A DNA stretch of 37,498 bases from contig MTND01000004.1 of NCBI GenBank assembly GCA_002010305.1, forward strand, positions 20,200-57,697, given 5' to 3'. This DNA comes from Archaeoglobi archaeon JdFR-42. Its GTDB lineage: Archaea; Halobacteriota; Archaeoglobi; Archaeoglobales; JdFR-42. Numbering within the stretch: position 1 is the stretch's first letter; each line of letters opens with the position of its first letter. Under the pieces are notes generated by a model. That model was not told where the DNA came from and made no database searches. It saw nothing but the letters and a program-made list of their open reading frames with translations. Made by a program: the position numbers and the translations under genes. Of the stretch, positions 16,950 to 26,533 are shown in pieces.

Positions 16950-19586
16950 CTAACTTACTACAGTCTTGTTTAGCTTGCTAAGCACTTCTCCAAGCCTTTT
17001 AATGGCTTCACCAAACTCACTCCAGTTACCAACCTTCGCCTCCTCCAACGCTCTGTTATAAAGCTCAACCGATAGTTCCACAAGATCTTGCATACTTTCC
17101 TCTTCAACAATCCTTTCAGGTTTAACTTCCTTACCAAATACCGCTATCAAAGCTTCGTCGAGTGTTGGTCTCATCACCAGCACATCTTTGTAAACGACTA
17201 TAACACCTATGAGTTCTGGAATCTGCGCATTTTCAGCCCTCAGATAGACCGGCTCAATGTACAGAATAGAGTTTTCTATAGGGATAACAAGCAAATTACC
17301 CCTGATTACCTTCGATCCGACCTGTCCCCAGAGAGTGAATAACTGGGAGATTTCCGGGTCCTGATCGATTCTCGCCTCTATCTGCATAGGGCCATATATC
17401 AACTGGCCTTTCGGAAATTCATACAACCTCAACTCACCGTACTCATTATCACTTCTTGCTGCCATCCAGGCAATAATGTTATCTCTCCCCTTAGGTGTGA
17501 ACGGGAACATTAACAGAAACTCTGACTCATTGTTTTCAGGCAGAGTTAGTATGACATAATAGGGCTCCATTTCTACTCTAGTATCCTCTAAAATCTCCTG
17601 TGGAATTTCCCATACATCCTCACGATTGTAGAATGTCTTAGCATTATCCATGTGGAAAGTTGCGTAAATCTGAGCCTGGATCCCAAACAGATCAACTGGA
17701 TACCTTATGTGGGCTCTCTTTTCGTTGCTCATTTTATCAGACGAAATGAAAAGATTTGGAAATGCTTTCATTAAAACTTTGATGACCGGTTCTTCCTTAA
17801 CAACGTAGAACTCAGTGGTTCCGTTGTATGTGTCGACAAAAACTTTAACTGGATTTCGAATGTAATTGAAGGCTGGGTATCTTGCGGAGTATGGGAATTT
17901 GTCAAGAGTTGTATATGAGTCAATTATCCAGTATAACTTCCCATCAATCACAGCTATATAAGGGTCTCTGTCGTATACAAGGAAGGGTGCAATTGTGGAG
18001 ACCCTATCCAATATATTTCTATGATACATCAAACTGCTCTCTGTTGTGATGTAATCGCTTAACAGAAACTTAACGTCACCAAATTTAATCGAGAAAATAA
18101 GCTTTTTAAAGTATGAATCAAGCTTGACTCCTCCTGAACCATTATAGGTTGTCAAAACGTTTCCCTCACCCAGTGGGTAATCAAATTCCTTTTGTAGTGT
18201 TTTAACGATCACGTAATTGGTTGTCAGCTCACCATAGTAGATTTCAGGACGTTCAACAGCTATTTTTCCCTTTGGGGGAATATCTTCGATTATCAGATCG
18301 GGAAGTCCTTCCTTAGTTATAGAGTTTACTGGCGAAGCAACAACACCGTAACCGTGAGTAAATATCAGATGTTCGTTAAGCCACGTTTTCGCTCTTGGTG
18401 AGAGCAGATCGGTTGAGAGTTCCCTTGGAGTGATCATGACCTGCGTGTACTTACCATCAACATAGTAACGATCCACGTCAACATCATTTATCGAGTAATA
18501 AGTTCTTATCTGCTGCATCTGCCTATAAACGTTGAGAAGAGGACGATGATCCCAGATTCTAACATTATCCATGGTGCCACGATTTCTTCCAATCGTATCA
18601 ACACTGAGATTATCCTCAGCAGAGTAGTACATCTTTTTAATGTCTAAACCGTAGGCAAATCTTGTGAAGTCTATGCCGTACCGTATGTACTCCTCTTCTT
18701 TAACAAGTTCATTCGGCTCAACTTGAAGTTTCTGAACTACAGCAGGCACAGCAACAATAGAAAGGATTATTGCAACTGCCAGAATGATGAAGAGTATAGG
18801 CGTCTTATCGATGTTTCGCTTATAACCGAGATAAACAACTACCACGGCGAAAAGAAGCGATAATACTGTGATTAACTCCATTGCTGGGAGTCTTATGTGT
18901 ACATCTGTATATCCAGCACCCATTACCGCCCCATGTGGAGAGACAAGCAGATTAAATCTTGCGAAGTAGAAGTAGGATGCGATGTAGATAAAAACTCCAG
19001 CCAAGAGCAAAGAGATGTGAATGTATCCCGTTAGAGGGAATTGATCTTTAAGTTCATCGAAACTTTTCACATGTCCAAATATGAAAGTATAATAGGCTGC
19101 TGATATCAAAATTGCAAGTAAAAGCAATACAAGGAAAAAAGAAAGTATAGTTTGGATGAATGGTAATTTGAAAGCGTAGAAAGAGACATCAAATCCAAAA
19201 ATAGGATCTTTAAGATTAAAATCAACCGAGTTCATGAAGTAAACGTATTGCAACCACAAACGAGAGAAAAACAGGGCCACGATCAGAGCTATAGATAGAC
19301 TCGCCAAGAATGGTAATTTGTATGGTTTGCCAAACTCATAGCTCGCTTTTTGAAGAGCATAATGATTGAGGGAAAACAGAGCAAAAGCAACGATAAAAAA
19401 GACTATAAACAAGATAAATTTGTAATACAGCATAGCTATGAAGACAGAATCGAGATTTAAGGATTCAAACCAGAGGAATTCCGTATAAAGACGCAAGACA
19501 ATAGTTATAGAGACCAACAGTGTAACGAATATTGCCAAAAACAGTACTGTTTTCTTATCTGCTCCTATTTCGAATTGTTTTCCCAT
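16950..19586 (-). CDS. UPF0182 family large membrane protein
   Basis: 878 residues, UPF0182 (COG1615). Seven hydrophobic helices lie in the first 280 residues (about 13-33, 45-68, 88-113, 136-166, 182-207, 230-250, 256-278), followed by a large extracytoplasmic domain of about 530 residues containing the family phrases IRYGIDFTRFAYGLD, NVRIWDHRPLL, FTHGYGVVASPVN and FTPKGRDNIIAWMAARSDN. A short charged helical tail ends the protein. Full family length, no break. Function is unknown for the family. A TATA box (minus AAGTATAAATA, 19609-19619) lies about 28 bases before the ATG. It stands alone. Confidence 0.93.
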   Translation of the reverse strand: MGKQFEIGADKKTVLFLAIFVTLLVSITIVLRLYTEFLWFESLNLDSVFIAMLYYKFILFIVFFIVAFALFSLNHYALQKASYEFGKPYKLPFLASLSIALIVALFFSRLWLQYVYFMNSVDFNLKDPIFGFDVSFYAFKLPFIQTILSFFLVLLLLAILISAAYYTFIFGHVKSFDELKDQFPLTGYIHISLLLAGVFIYIASYFYFARFNLLVSPHGAVMGAGYTDVHIRLPAMELITVLSLLFAVVVVYLGYKRNIDKTPILFIILAVAIILSIVAVPAVVQKLQVEPNELVKEEEYIRYGIDFTRFAYGLDIKKMYYSAEDNLSVDTIGRNRGTMDNVRIWDHRPLLNVYRQMQQIRTYYSINDVDVDRYYVDGKYTQVMITPRELSTDLLSPRAKTWLNEHLIFTHGYGVVASPVNSITKEGLPDLIIEDIPPKGKIAVERPEIYYGELTTNYVIVKTLQKEFDYPLGEGNVLTTYNGSGGVKLDSYFKKLIFSIKFGDVKFLLSDYITTESSLMYHRNILDRVSTIAPFLVYDRDPYIAVIDGKLYWIIDSYTTLDKFPYSARYPAFNYIRNPVKVFVDTYNGTTEFYVVKEEPVIKVLMKAFPNLFISSDKMSNEKRAHIRYPVDLFGIQAQIYATFHMDNAKTFYNREDVWEIPQEILEDTRVEMEPYYVILTLPENNESEFLLMFPFTPKGRDNIIAWMAARSDNEYGELRLYEFPKGQLIYGPMQIEARIDQDPEISQLFTLWGQVGSKVIRGNLLVIPIENSILYIEPVYLRAENAQIPELIGVIVVYKDVLVMRPTLDEALIAVFGKEVKPERIVEEESMQDLVELSVELYNRALEEAKVGNWSEFGEAIKRLGEVLSKLNKTVVS

Positions 19587-19619
19587 CTTTTCAGTTTATC
19601 TTCTCGGTATTTATACTTT

Positions 19620-20263
19620 TATGTCTTTATATTCGACTGTGCCTAATAACCCAACCACTTTCTACAACATTGGTAACGAAAGCTGAAAAGTTAAATCTCC
19701 GATTCTACCAATACAATAAGGGGAAACATCTCATAGGAGGTCACTTTATTGTTTTAAGGCTCTTCTCTATCTCAGCTTTCCAAGTCTATTCTATTTCCTC
19801 CTGAAATTAACGGTAGTCGAATAAAAGAAGATTTTAACTCTCTGTTAAATAATAAAGGTGCAGATTAAGTAAAACTCTCTTTTTCAACCCTTTTATGCCT
19901 GAAATGATCTCCAAACACTATAAAGCGTTTAACTTCTTTCTTATGAACTTATTCATTCTAATAATTCCTCTAGGAATCTTATGAGAATGTATCTACGAGT
20001 AAATTAATCTTCTTACAGGTTCGAAAATAAAGAGAATAAATTAGCTCTATATAACTATCATACAGATCCTACTCCCACTTTTAATATTATTGTCTATTAT
20101 CGAATGTCGCAAAACTCTAAAACTCTTTTATGGGTTTTTAGGAAAGAGGAGGAAGATAAAAGCATTTCACATCCTGTTACGTACACTTTAAAACTACTGA
20201 TATTAAAAAGGCATAATCTTTTCACATCATGTAAAACATTCAGTTAATTTTAAAAACCTTTGA
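19620..20263. other. Long intergenic region, no supported gene
   Basis: About 640 AT-rich bases between the divergent UPF0182 and rhomboid genes. A GGAGGT at 19738-19743 is followed within a few codons by stops. A 29-codon hydrophobic frame (ATG near 19896, MPEMISKHYKAF then a membrane-like run) has no ribosome site and is doubtful. A TATA-like AATTTTAAAAAC at about 20246-20257 serves the rhomboid gene. Confidence 0.4.
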
Positions 20264-21100
20264 ATGAAAGGAGTAAAGGTGCGGTCGTGCAAAATATGTG
20301 GAAAATCAGAGGCACTACCTTTTCAATGCAGTTATTGTGGAGGTATATTTTGCTCAGATCATAGACTACCTGAGTATCATGAATGTCCTGGATTGGAAGC
20401 AGGAGTAGTGAAATCACCGGTAGAGAAAAGAAAACTCGAAGCAGAAAAAAGGCATAAGATTCCAGTCAGACGAAGAAGGGGCATTAAACTTAGATTTCCT
20501 AAAACTGGGCTTGGACAATATGGCTACGCTAACATTTTTCTCGGTGTGATAACCCTCACATTCCTACTTCAGAATGTTGTTCCCGGATTTACTAGAGTGT
20601 TTGTCCTTGATCCACTAAATGTTCTGATCAAACCATGGGGTCTGGTGACCAGCATATTCCTCCACGCTAATTTTGCCCATTTTTTCGTAAATGGAATAGT
20701 GCTGCTTTTTTTCGGAAATGAACTGGAGAGAAGAGTTGGTTCCAGGAAGTTCATTGAAATATTCCTTCTTGCGGGGATAATCGGAAATCTTGGATATCTC
20801 ATATTTACGGTACTGACTGGACTCCCTACACCAGCCCTTGGAGCTTCAGGAGCATTGTATGGTATTTTTGCGGTTCTGGCGATAATAGCTCCTGAGATAC
20901 GTGTCATGCTCTTTTTTATACTGCCACTGAACATCAGATCTGCCCTTTTGCTATTCGCTTTATATGATCTACTAACCCTCCCAATAACTTCTATAACTGG
21001 AATTGCTTCAGCCGCTCATCTTGCAGGACTTCTGGTAGGTCTGTATTACGGAAAAAAACTGAAATACACCATATATCCCACGTATGGAACTAGATTTTGA
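20264..21100 (+). CDS. AN1 zinc finger-rhomboid intramembrane protease
   Basis: 278 residues. Residues 9-41 are an AN1-type zinc finger (CKIC, CSYC, CSDH, then His39 and Cys41). After a basic linker come six hydrophobic helices from about 90 on, with rhomboid protease landmarks: His134/His139/Asn143 (HANFAHFFVN), catalytic Ser196 (GASGALYG) and His252 (AAHLAGLLVG). So it should cleave membrane helices. ATG 20264 is used, but GTG 20279 fits better with a TATA box at about 20248-20257 (leaderless) or with GGAG six bases before it; both keep the finger intact. Convergent with the HAD gene. Confidence 0.93.
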   Translation: MKGVKVRSCKICGKSEALPFQCSYCGGIFCSDHRLPEYHECPGLEAGVVKSPVEKRKLEAEKRHKIPVRRRRGIKLRFPKTGLGQYGYANIFLGVITLTFLLQNVVPGFTRVFVLDPLNVLIKPWGLVTSIFLHANFAHFFVNGIVLLFFGNELERRVGSRKFIEIFLLAGIIGNLGYLIFTVLTGLPTPALGASGALYGIFAVLAIIAPEIRVMLFFILPLNIRSALLLFALYDLLTLPITSITGIASAAHLAGLLVGLYYGKKLKYTIYPTYGTRF

Positions 21101-21110
21101 AAAAGATTTC

Positions 21111-21824
21111 TCAATCAAAAATAATCTTTTTCAAATCTCCTAAACTGGAAACATGGTAATCTAATGTAACCTCTTTGTTAGGAAAAAATTTATCTGTATT
21201 AGAATCAGAAATCAGGACAGTCTTCATTCCGATCCGTTTTGCACCTACAATGTCATATTCATACGAATCTCCTACAAAAATTGCATTTTCTGGATGTACT
21301 TTAAGATTCTTTAATGCGAGTTTAAATATCTCTGGATTTGGTTTCGCCACTCCGATCTCGCCGGATATTAGAATAATATCAAAATATTTCTGAATATCTA
21401 ATTTATTTATCTTCTCTTTTTGAACTCTTGCTGGCCCATTGGTGATCAACCCAAGTTTAAATTTACCCATCAATGAATTGAGCAATTCCACAGCACCATT
21501 TTTAAGATAATTCAGATTAAGGACCTGTTTAGAGTATTCTTCAGATACATTTTTTATTAGACTAGGATTGAAGATTCCCCTCTTCTCCAAAATAGTCTTA
21601 AAAATTTCATACCTGCTATCTATAACTCCCTTCTGAATCACTTTCCCATAAGCTCTCAAATATTCATCTCTCGAGATCGCAGGAATATTCATTTTTCTAC
21701 ATATATTCTCCAAAATCCCTTTTCTAGAATGCACTTCACACAGAGTACCATCAAGATCGAACAGTATTGCTTTTAATTCTTGTGGTTTTTTCCAAGAGTC
21801 TCTGTAAGCTCTATTTCCGCTCAT
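21111..21824 (-). CDS. HAD-superfamily phosphatase
   Basis: 237 residues from ATG 21824 (a TTG at 21833 is less likely). HAD motifs: nucleophile Asp23 and Asp25 (LFDLDGTL), motif II ITNGPAR, Lys in GEIGVAKPNPEIF and VGDSYEYDIVGAK. The inserted helical cap is C1 type, as in phosphoglycolate phosphatase-like enzymes. It begins 19 bases after cbiX and is probably the last gene of the cobalamin operon; a role in nucleotide-loop phosphate removal is possible but unsupported beyond position. Confidence 0.88.
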   Translation of the reverse strand: MSGNRAYRDSWKKPQELKAILFDLDGTLCEVHSRKGILENICRKMNIPAISRDEYLRAYGKVIQKGVIDSRYEIFKTILEKRGIFNPSLIKNVSEEYSKQVLNLNYLKNGAVELLNSLMGKFKLGLITNGPARVQKEKINKLDIQKYFDIILISGEIGVAKPNPEIFKLALKNLKVHPENAIFVGDSYEYDIVGAKRIGMKTVLISDSNTDKFFPNKEVTLDYHVSSLGDLKKIIFD

Positions 21825-21843
21825 TTTTATCAAAAAATAAGAG

Positions 21844-22209
21844 TTATTCTTCTTTTTTCTTTTCCACCATTCGGATAATCACCTGTGTAATCATCTCATC
21901 TGTTCCAATCGGGTCACATATCACAATTGTTTTACCATCTATTTCCCCTGTGTCGCTGGATAACCCGAGAGATGCTGGTAAATCCTTTAAGGTGTGAACT
22001 CCATGAGATATGAAGACTGGAACTAGATATATCAACTTGGAGTTCATTTCTTCAATTGTTTCTGAAACTCCTGGCTTTTGATTGATGAAAGCCACTTTAA
22101 CCTCTGAGAACTTTTCCATATTTTTAATCCTAGCGGCGTGATATTCCAGAACCTCTCTGTTGAACGGTAGTCTGCTGCCATGTCCAACCAACACAATTCC
22201 TTTTTTCAT
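21844..22209 (-). CDS. cbiX: Sirohydrochlorin cobaltochelatase, small CbiX
   Basis: 121 residues, the short archaeal CbiX that acts as a homodimer inserting cobalt into sirohydrochlorin, the branch step to cobalamin. Metal-binding histidines are in GIVLVGHGSR (His near residue 9) and VFISHGVH. Start at ATG 22209 overlaps the cbiE stop as ATGA, the coupling used throughout this operon; a longer in-frame start at 22227 would lie inside cbiE. Members of this family can also insert nickel for coenzyme F430, so it may serve both routes. Confidence 0.9.
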   Translation of the reverse strand: MKKGIVLVGHGSRLPFNREVLEYHAARIKNMEKFSEVKVAFINQKPGVSETIEEMNSKLIYLVPVFISHGVHTLKDLPASLGLSSDTGEIDGKTIVICDPIGTDEMITQVIIRMVEKKKEE

Positions 22210-22775
22210 AAGATCACAACCACACATAGAGAGGACTCTATTTTTGGAGGTTTGAAAAGGGACCCCTTTTTAATCTTTTCATCAGAATACCCAAGATTCT
22301 CACATACCCAGCAATCCCTGTTTCCATGACTGTCAAGACTTTTCGTCATATATTCAATATCAAAGTTTTTATCGACAAGAATTATTGCCACTCTTCCGAT
22401 ATTGAGGACTTTTGACACTTCCTGTATGATCGTCGAAGAATCTTTAGCATGACCGTCTATCACGACTGCATCACACAAATCTATTTTAAGCCTTGAGCAA
22501 ACTAGCTGGACAGAACTTATCCCCGGAATTATTTCCCCTTCAAGAAATCCCAGTCCAGAGACCATGGGGTCTCCCGTTGATAATACTACAGCATCATCCG
22601 GTATGACCAATTTGTCAAAACGTGTGATTATTATATAATCTCCATCGATATACTGTTTTACAATATCAATGGCTCTTTTACTCCCATATACTATTTTGGC
22701 TTTTTGAATCTCCTTTTTTGCCTGCTCAGTTATTAATCCTGGAGCAGCGCCTACACCAATTATTTTCATTTTCAC
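22206..22775 (-). CDS. cbiE: Cobalt-precorrin-7 C5-methyltransferase
   Basis: 189 residues, tetrapyrrole-methylase fold: GVGAAPGLITEQA (SAM loop, residues 7-19), VLSTGDPMVSGLG and a IIPGISSVQLVCSRL segment typical of CbiE. It methylates C5 after ring contraction; CbiT, encoded upstream in the operon, carries out the C15 methylation and C12 decarboxylation. In bacteria the two are often fused as CobL; here they are separate. Six bases after cbiD. Confidence 0.92.
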   Translation of the reverse strand: MKMKIIGVGAAPGLITEQAKKEIQKAKIVYGSKRAIDIVKQYIDGDYIIITRFDKLVIPDDAVVLSTGDPMVSGLGFLEGEIIPGISSVQLVCSRLKIDLCDAVVIDGHAKDSSTIIQEVSKVLNIGRVAIILVDKNFDIEYMTKSLDSHGNRDCWVCENLGYSDEKIKKGSLFKPPKIESSLCVVVIL

Positions 22776-22780
22776 ACCTA

Positions 22781-23797
22781 CTACACTTCATATCTCACTA
22801 TCTCCTTTCCAGATTCATCCACTAGGATGACTGATTCTAGTATTCCCCCGGAGGTATTTTTAATCTTTTCAACAATACGTTTGATTCCATTTTTAGCTAT
22901 TTTCTCAGCTGAGTTACCAATGATCTCGTCTTTTCTCTCCTTAATTGCCCATTTAAGTAGTAAAGAGGGCAGCCCAACCACCACAAATCGATTTTTTATA
23001 TACGGCAGGATCTCATTGATGTATCCACCAATCACCACACATGTATACTCAGGGAACTCCTTTCGCCCATACTGCCAGCCCTTTCTTCCGGTTGTGACAA
23101 CAACTCGTTCATAACTCTGGACCAGTTGTCGTTTCATGTCAACAAGTGGATCACACCACGGTTCCACGAATCCAGTCGTGCCCAAAATAGAGATGCCACC
23201 TTTTATTCCGAGTCTTGAGTTTCCTGTCTGTTTTGCCAGCTTTTTCCCATCAGGTACTTCAATCAGAACTCCCGGTTTAAAATCCAGACCTGAACTTTTC
23301 AGCCCTTCTGCATATGCATTCTTAATGGCCTTCATTGCACTTTGACTTACGGCTTTTTCACCTTTTCTGTATTTCAGGTAATCTCTGGTGAAGGTACCAA
23401 TTCCATCCCCAAATTCCAAACCTTCCCTATTTATCACAGTTCCTCTAATTACAACACCATTAGTAACATCGTAAGCATGATCACCTGCATCCTTTATTAC
23501 TTCTGCAACTCCGTTTTCAGCCTCAATGGGAACTTCGACATCAATCCCTGAAGGAGTTGAAACCCTAACTGCTCTGACCGCCTTGGTTGCGGATATCAGA
23601 GCGCCTTTTACTGCTGCTGAAGCGACAGTTCCGGTGGTAAGCCCACGTCTGAGAAAATTCCCACTGGGAAGAATTATGTATTTACCTGAATCTACCATAC
23701 TCTTAAGATCTTTTTCTGGAACACCTGTGGCTTCTATCCATTCTTGTGGATAACAATACTTCTCTAGAGGGTCTTCCAACATACAAGCCCCATTCAT
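22781..23797 (-). CDS. cbiD: Cobalt-precorrin-5B C1-methyltransferase
   Basis: 338 residues. The CbiD landmark RRGLTTGTVASAAVKGAL is at about 50-67, followed by GGDHAYDVTNG-like and GKKLAKQTGNSRLGIKGGIS motifs and GTTGFVEPW. CbiD methylates C1 in the anaerobic pathway, replacing the CobF step of the aerobic one; it is unrelated to the tetrapyrrole-methylase fold. ATG 23797 overlaps the cbiC stop as ATGA. The first 45 residues (LEKYCYPQEWIEATG) are an archaeal-type N-terminal extension. Confidence 0.94.
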   Translation of the reverse strand: MNGACMLEDPLEKYCYPQEWIEATGVPEKDLKSMVDSGKYIILPSGNFLRRGLTTGTVASAAVKGALISATKAVRAVRVSTPSGIDVEVPIEAENGVAEVIKDAGDHAYDVTNGVVIRGTVINREGLEFGDGIGTFTRDYLKYRKGEKAVSQSAMKAIKNAYAEGLKSSGLDFKPGVLIEVPDGKKLAKQTGNSRLGIKGGISILGTTGFVEPWCDPLVDMKRQLVQSYERVVVTTGRKGWQYGRKEFPEYTCVVIGGYINEILPYIKNRFVVVGLPSLLLKWAIKERKDEIIGNSAEKIAKNGIKRIVEKIKNTSGGILESVILVDESGKEIVRYEV

Positions 23798-24414
23798 TTT
23801 TCCATTCTTACAGCTTCCCTGAATGTAACTGCTATAGCATTCATGATTGCCACTGCAACTGTACTACCACCCCTGGTCCCGGTAGAGGTAATGGATGGAA
23901 GTGGAAGTTTCCTGATACATTCTTTCGACTCTGCTGCATTCACAAATCCCACTGGAGTGGCTATTATCAAAGCGGGAAAGATTCCATCCTCTACCATTTC
24001 GCATAAAGTCATAGCTGCTGAGGGAGCGTTTCCAATTATAATTATGGAGTTATTCAACTCATCAGCAAGAGCCTGTAGGCCAGCAGCAGTTCTTGTAGTT
24101 TTAATATCACGAGGTGTAAAGGATAGGACACATTCTATTTTAGAAGATATGTGCCTCCTATTAATACCAGCTTTAACCATCTCCACATCAGTATAAATTG
24201 GAGCTTCTCTTTTTAAAGCCTCCACACCTGCATTTACGGGATCATTTTTGAAAACTATAAGGTCTTTGAAGTTTACATCCCCTGTAGCAATCACCACCCT
24301 CTGTAGAACTCTGTTTTCGGGTGTATCTCCCGGGATATATTCTTCTACAATACTGTAACTCCTATCAACAATCTTTCTGGCCTCTTCAGTATAATCACCC
24401 ATATCAACAGTCAT
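23794..24414 (-). CDS. cbiC: Cobalt-precorrin-8 methylmutase
   Basis: 206 residues from ATG 24414, chosen because GGGAGGAAAT precedes it directly; a TTG at 24444 further in cbiH lacks a site. CbiC moves the C11 methyl to C12, giving cobyrinate. The active-site His lies in INRRHISS and the binding loop in PVGFVNAAESKE, with TRGGSTVAVAIMNA near the C-terminus. Overlaps the cbiH end by 11 bases. Confidence 0.94.
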   Translation of the reverse strand: MTVDMGDYTEEARKIVDRSYSIVEEYIPGDTPENRVLQRVVIATGDVNFKDLIVFKNDPVNAGVEALKREAPIYTDVEMVKAGINRRHISSKIECVLSFTPRDIKTTRTAAGLQALADELNNSIIIIGNAPSAAMTLCEMVEDGIFPALIIATPVGFVNAAESKECIRKLPLPSITSTGTRGGSTVAVAIMNAIAVTFREAVRMEK

Positions 24415-25156
24415 ATTTCCTCCCGTAACCCCTTGGAGTAACAATCATATTATTTTTTATAAAACTTTTCGAATTACCTATAATCAAAATAGTGCTCATA
24501 TCTATTTCATCTAGATATTTTTTTAGCTCACTAACCTTGCATATCGTGAATTGTTCTCCCTCCCTGAAAGCATTTTTTACTATACCTGCAGGATAACCAG
24601 GTCTGTATTCAGATATTAACTCGATAGCTTTTATGAGATTTGGCTTCCTCGTTTTGCTTGAAGGGTTGTAAATGGCTATTACAAAATCTCCTTTTAGGGC
24701 AGAGATTAATCGATTCTCAATCTCTCTCCATGAGACCAAGAGATCGCTTAGACTGACAATAGCACAATCTCCAGAAATTGGGGAACCCAGAATTGAGTTT
24801 GCCGCACTGAAAGCAGTAACACCAGGAATGGCCTCCCACTCAACCGGACTATCATTCTTTGCCATGATTTCAGCCACTAGAGGCAACATACCATACACTC
24901 CGGGGTCTCCTCCGCTTAGCAGCACAACTTTTTTCTCTCTGGCCATAGCAATTGCTTTCTTTACCCTATCGACCTCTTTACCCATTCCACTCATGATCAC
25001 TTCTTTTCCCTGAACCAGTTCCTGAACTCTTTTTACATATGTGGAATGGCCAATCACAACTTCTGAATCCTCGATGATTTTTTTTGCCCTGATAGTGAGA
25101 TGATCAACATTTCCTGGCCCAATTCCTACAACGTACAGTTTACCTTGCGATGGCAA
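24404..25156 (-). CDS. cbiH: Cobalt-precorrin-3 C17-methyltransferase (ring contraction)
   Basis: 250 residues, tetrapyrrole-methylase fold: VVGIGPGNVDHLTIRA (SAM loop, 8-23), LSGGDPGVYGM and IPGVTAFSAANSILG. The motif IYNPSSKTRK is typical of CbiH/CobJ, which methylates C17 and contracts the ring. Start is probably TTG 25156: GGAGGG lies eight bases before and no ATG or GTG precedes the first strand. Overlaps the end of cbiG by 17 bases. Confidence 0.93.
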   Translation of the reverse strand: MPSQGKLYVVGIGPGNVDHLTIRAKKIIEDSEVVIGHSTYVKRVQELVQGKEVIMSGMGKEVDRVKKAIAMAREKKVVLLSGGDPGVYGMLPLVAEIMAKNDSPVEWEAIPGVTAFSAANSILGSPISGDCAIVSLSDLLVSWREIENRLISALKGDFVIAIYNPSSKTRKPNLIKAIELISEYRPGYPAGIVKNAFREGEQFTICKVSELKKYLDEIDMSTILIIGNSKSFIKNNMIVTPRGYGRKYDC

Positions 25157-25841
25157 TAGTTACCCTCCCGACAACAGTCTTAGGAAGAATTAATTCTTTT
25201 TTTCGTGCAAAATACAGTGCTGAGGCCTCTGCCACACTCTTCAACCCAATTTTTTCTGCTTTGGATCTGGAGACCACTTCTACACTATTAAGCTCATCTT
25301 TTTTGAGAAAAATCAGAGGTAGCTTCATTTGATCCACAGCCTTTATCAATCCTAATTCAGACTTCTTAATATCTACAGTCACAATACCCCTAACTTCACT
25401 GATATTTATGCCAGCCAGTTTAAGAGCTCTATCAATTGCTCCTCGAATCTCACTTTCAGTCACTCCTTTCCTTGAACCTATACCAATTATGTACCCTTCT
25501 TCAACTTCAAAAGATGTTGTTACCACAGCCTTTAAACCCAGCCCTTCAAGCTTTTTCGCTACATCATTAGCTCCATGATGACCCCCCAATAGAGGAACCG
25601 CATATCTCATGAGTCTATCCACCAATATAACTCCGGGATCGTCCCACTTATTCTTGAGCAAAGGGCAGATCTCCCTTACCACAATACCAGAGGCCATAAC
25701 AGCTACTATCACATCGAATTCCTCAAATAAATCCTTAAATACACTTTTTCTATAAAAGACCAGTGTTCCACCAAGGAACTCCTGTATCTTCTTTCCTTTA
25801 TTCAAATCCTTTTCAAAAACAACTATAGCTATTTTGAGTAT
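25140..25841 (-). CDS. cbiG: Cobalt-precorrin-5A hydrolase, unusual start
   Basis: CbiG opens the delta-lactone of cobalt-precorrin-5A, releasing acetaldehyde. Recognised by [36 protein letters not shown] and [13 protein letters not shown]. The first ordinary start codon in frame is TTG 25805, but that drops the first beta strand of the family fold, which is encoded upstream as [12 protein letters not shown] and is open to 25841. No ATG, GTG or TTG lies there. AUA at 25841 has GGGAGGT seven bases before it; AUA 25832 overlaps the cbiF stop as ATAG. I give the 233-residue version; the TTG form would be 221 residues. Confidence 0.88.
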   Translation of the reverse strand: MLKIAIVVFEKDLNKGKKIQEFLGGTLVFYRKSVFKDLFEEFDVIVAVMASGIVVREICPLLKNKWDDPGVILVDRLMRYAVPLLGGHHGANDVAKKLEGLGLKAVVTTSFEVEEGYIIGIGSRKGVTESEIRGAIDRALKLAGINISEVRGIVTVDIKKSELGLIKAVDQMKLPLIFLKKDELNSVEVVSRSKAEKIGLKSVAEASALYFARKKELILPKTVVGRVTIAIAR

Positions 25842-26533
25842 AGCACAGACCTCCCATAACCAGATTTTAACACATTACCTATAATTATTACAGCAGTTCG
25901 ATCAATCCCTTCTCTCTCAACCTTGTCTGCGATATCTTTTAGCGTACCTCTAATGATCTTTTCATCCTCTCTCGAGGCATGATATACTACAGCCACAGGA
26001 GTGTTCCCAGGCCGCTCAACCTTTTTTACAACTTCTCGAATCTTATGGACACCCAGAAGGATAACAAGTGTTGTGTCCATCTGTGATAATTCAGTTATCT
26101 GATCCTGATCAAGAGTTTTTCCAGAAGGTCTGGTGATCACCACGGTTTGGGAGACCCCAGGTAAAGTAAGTTCCGATTTAAGAGCTGCTGCAGAAGCAAA
26201 GATGGATGACACTCCTGGAACTACTTCCACTTCAATTCCCCTCTTCTCCAATAAATCTATTTGCTCCTGTATGGCTCCATATATACTTGGATCTCCACTC
26301 TGAAGTCTTACGACATTCTTATTTCTCTTAACTGCTTCCTCAATAAGTTCCACAATTTCCTCTAAGGTCATACCATGACTGTTCACTTTATGGCCGGAAA
26401 ACTCTTTCAGCATCTTTTCTTCTATAATGGAGCCAGGGTAAATTATTAGATCAGCTTTTTTCAATAGTTGATATGCCTTTAGGGTCAGCAATTCTTTGCT
26501 TCCCGGTCCTGCTCCCACAAAGTACACCTTCAT
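25829..26533 (-). CDS. cbiF: Cobalt-precorrin-4 C11-methyltransferase
   Basis: 234 residues, tetrapyrrole-methylase fold: [16 protein letters not shown] (5-20), [23 protein letters not shown] and [14 protein letters not shown]. The YPGS motif and the TRPSGKT stretch (about 135-142) mark CbiF/CobM. It methylates C11. ATG 26533 overlaps the cbiL stop as ATGA. The GGGAGGT near its 3' end probably serves translation of cbiG. Confidence 0.95.
   Translation of the reverse strand: MKVYFVGAGPGSKELLTLKAYQLLKKADLIIYPGSIIEEKMLKEFSGHKVNSHGMTLEEIVELIEEAVKRNKNVVRLQSGDPSIYGAIQEQIDLLEKRGIEVEVVPGVSSIFASAAALKSELTLPGVSQTVVITRPSGKTLDQDQITELSQMDTTLVILLGVHKIREVVKKVERPGNTPVAVVYHASREDEKIIRGTLKDIADKVEREGIDRTAVIIIGNVLKSGYGRSVLYSK

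Noticed and set aside
19532-19804. 90-codon plus-strand frame overlapping the UPF0182 start
   Set aside because: Antisense to the N-terminal membrane helices, no ribosome site; hydrophobicity is a mirror of the real gene.
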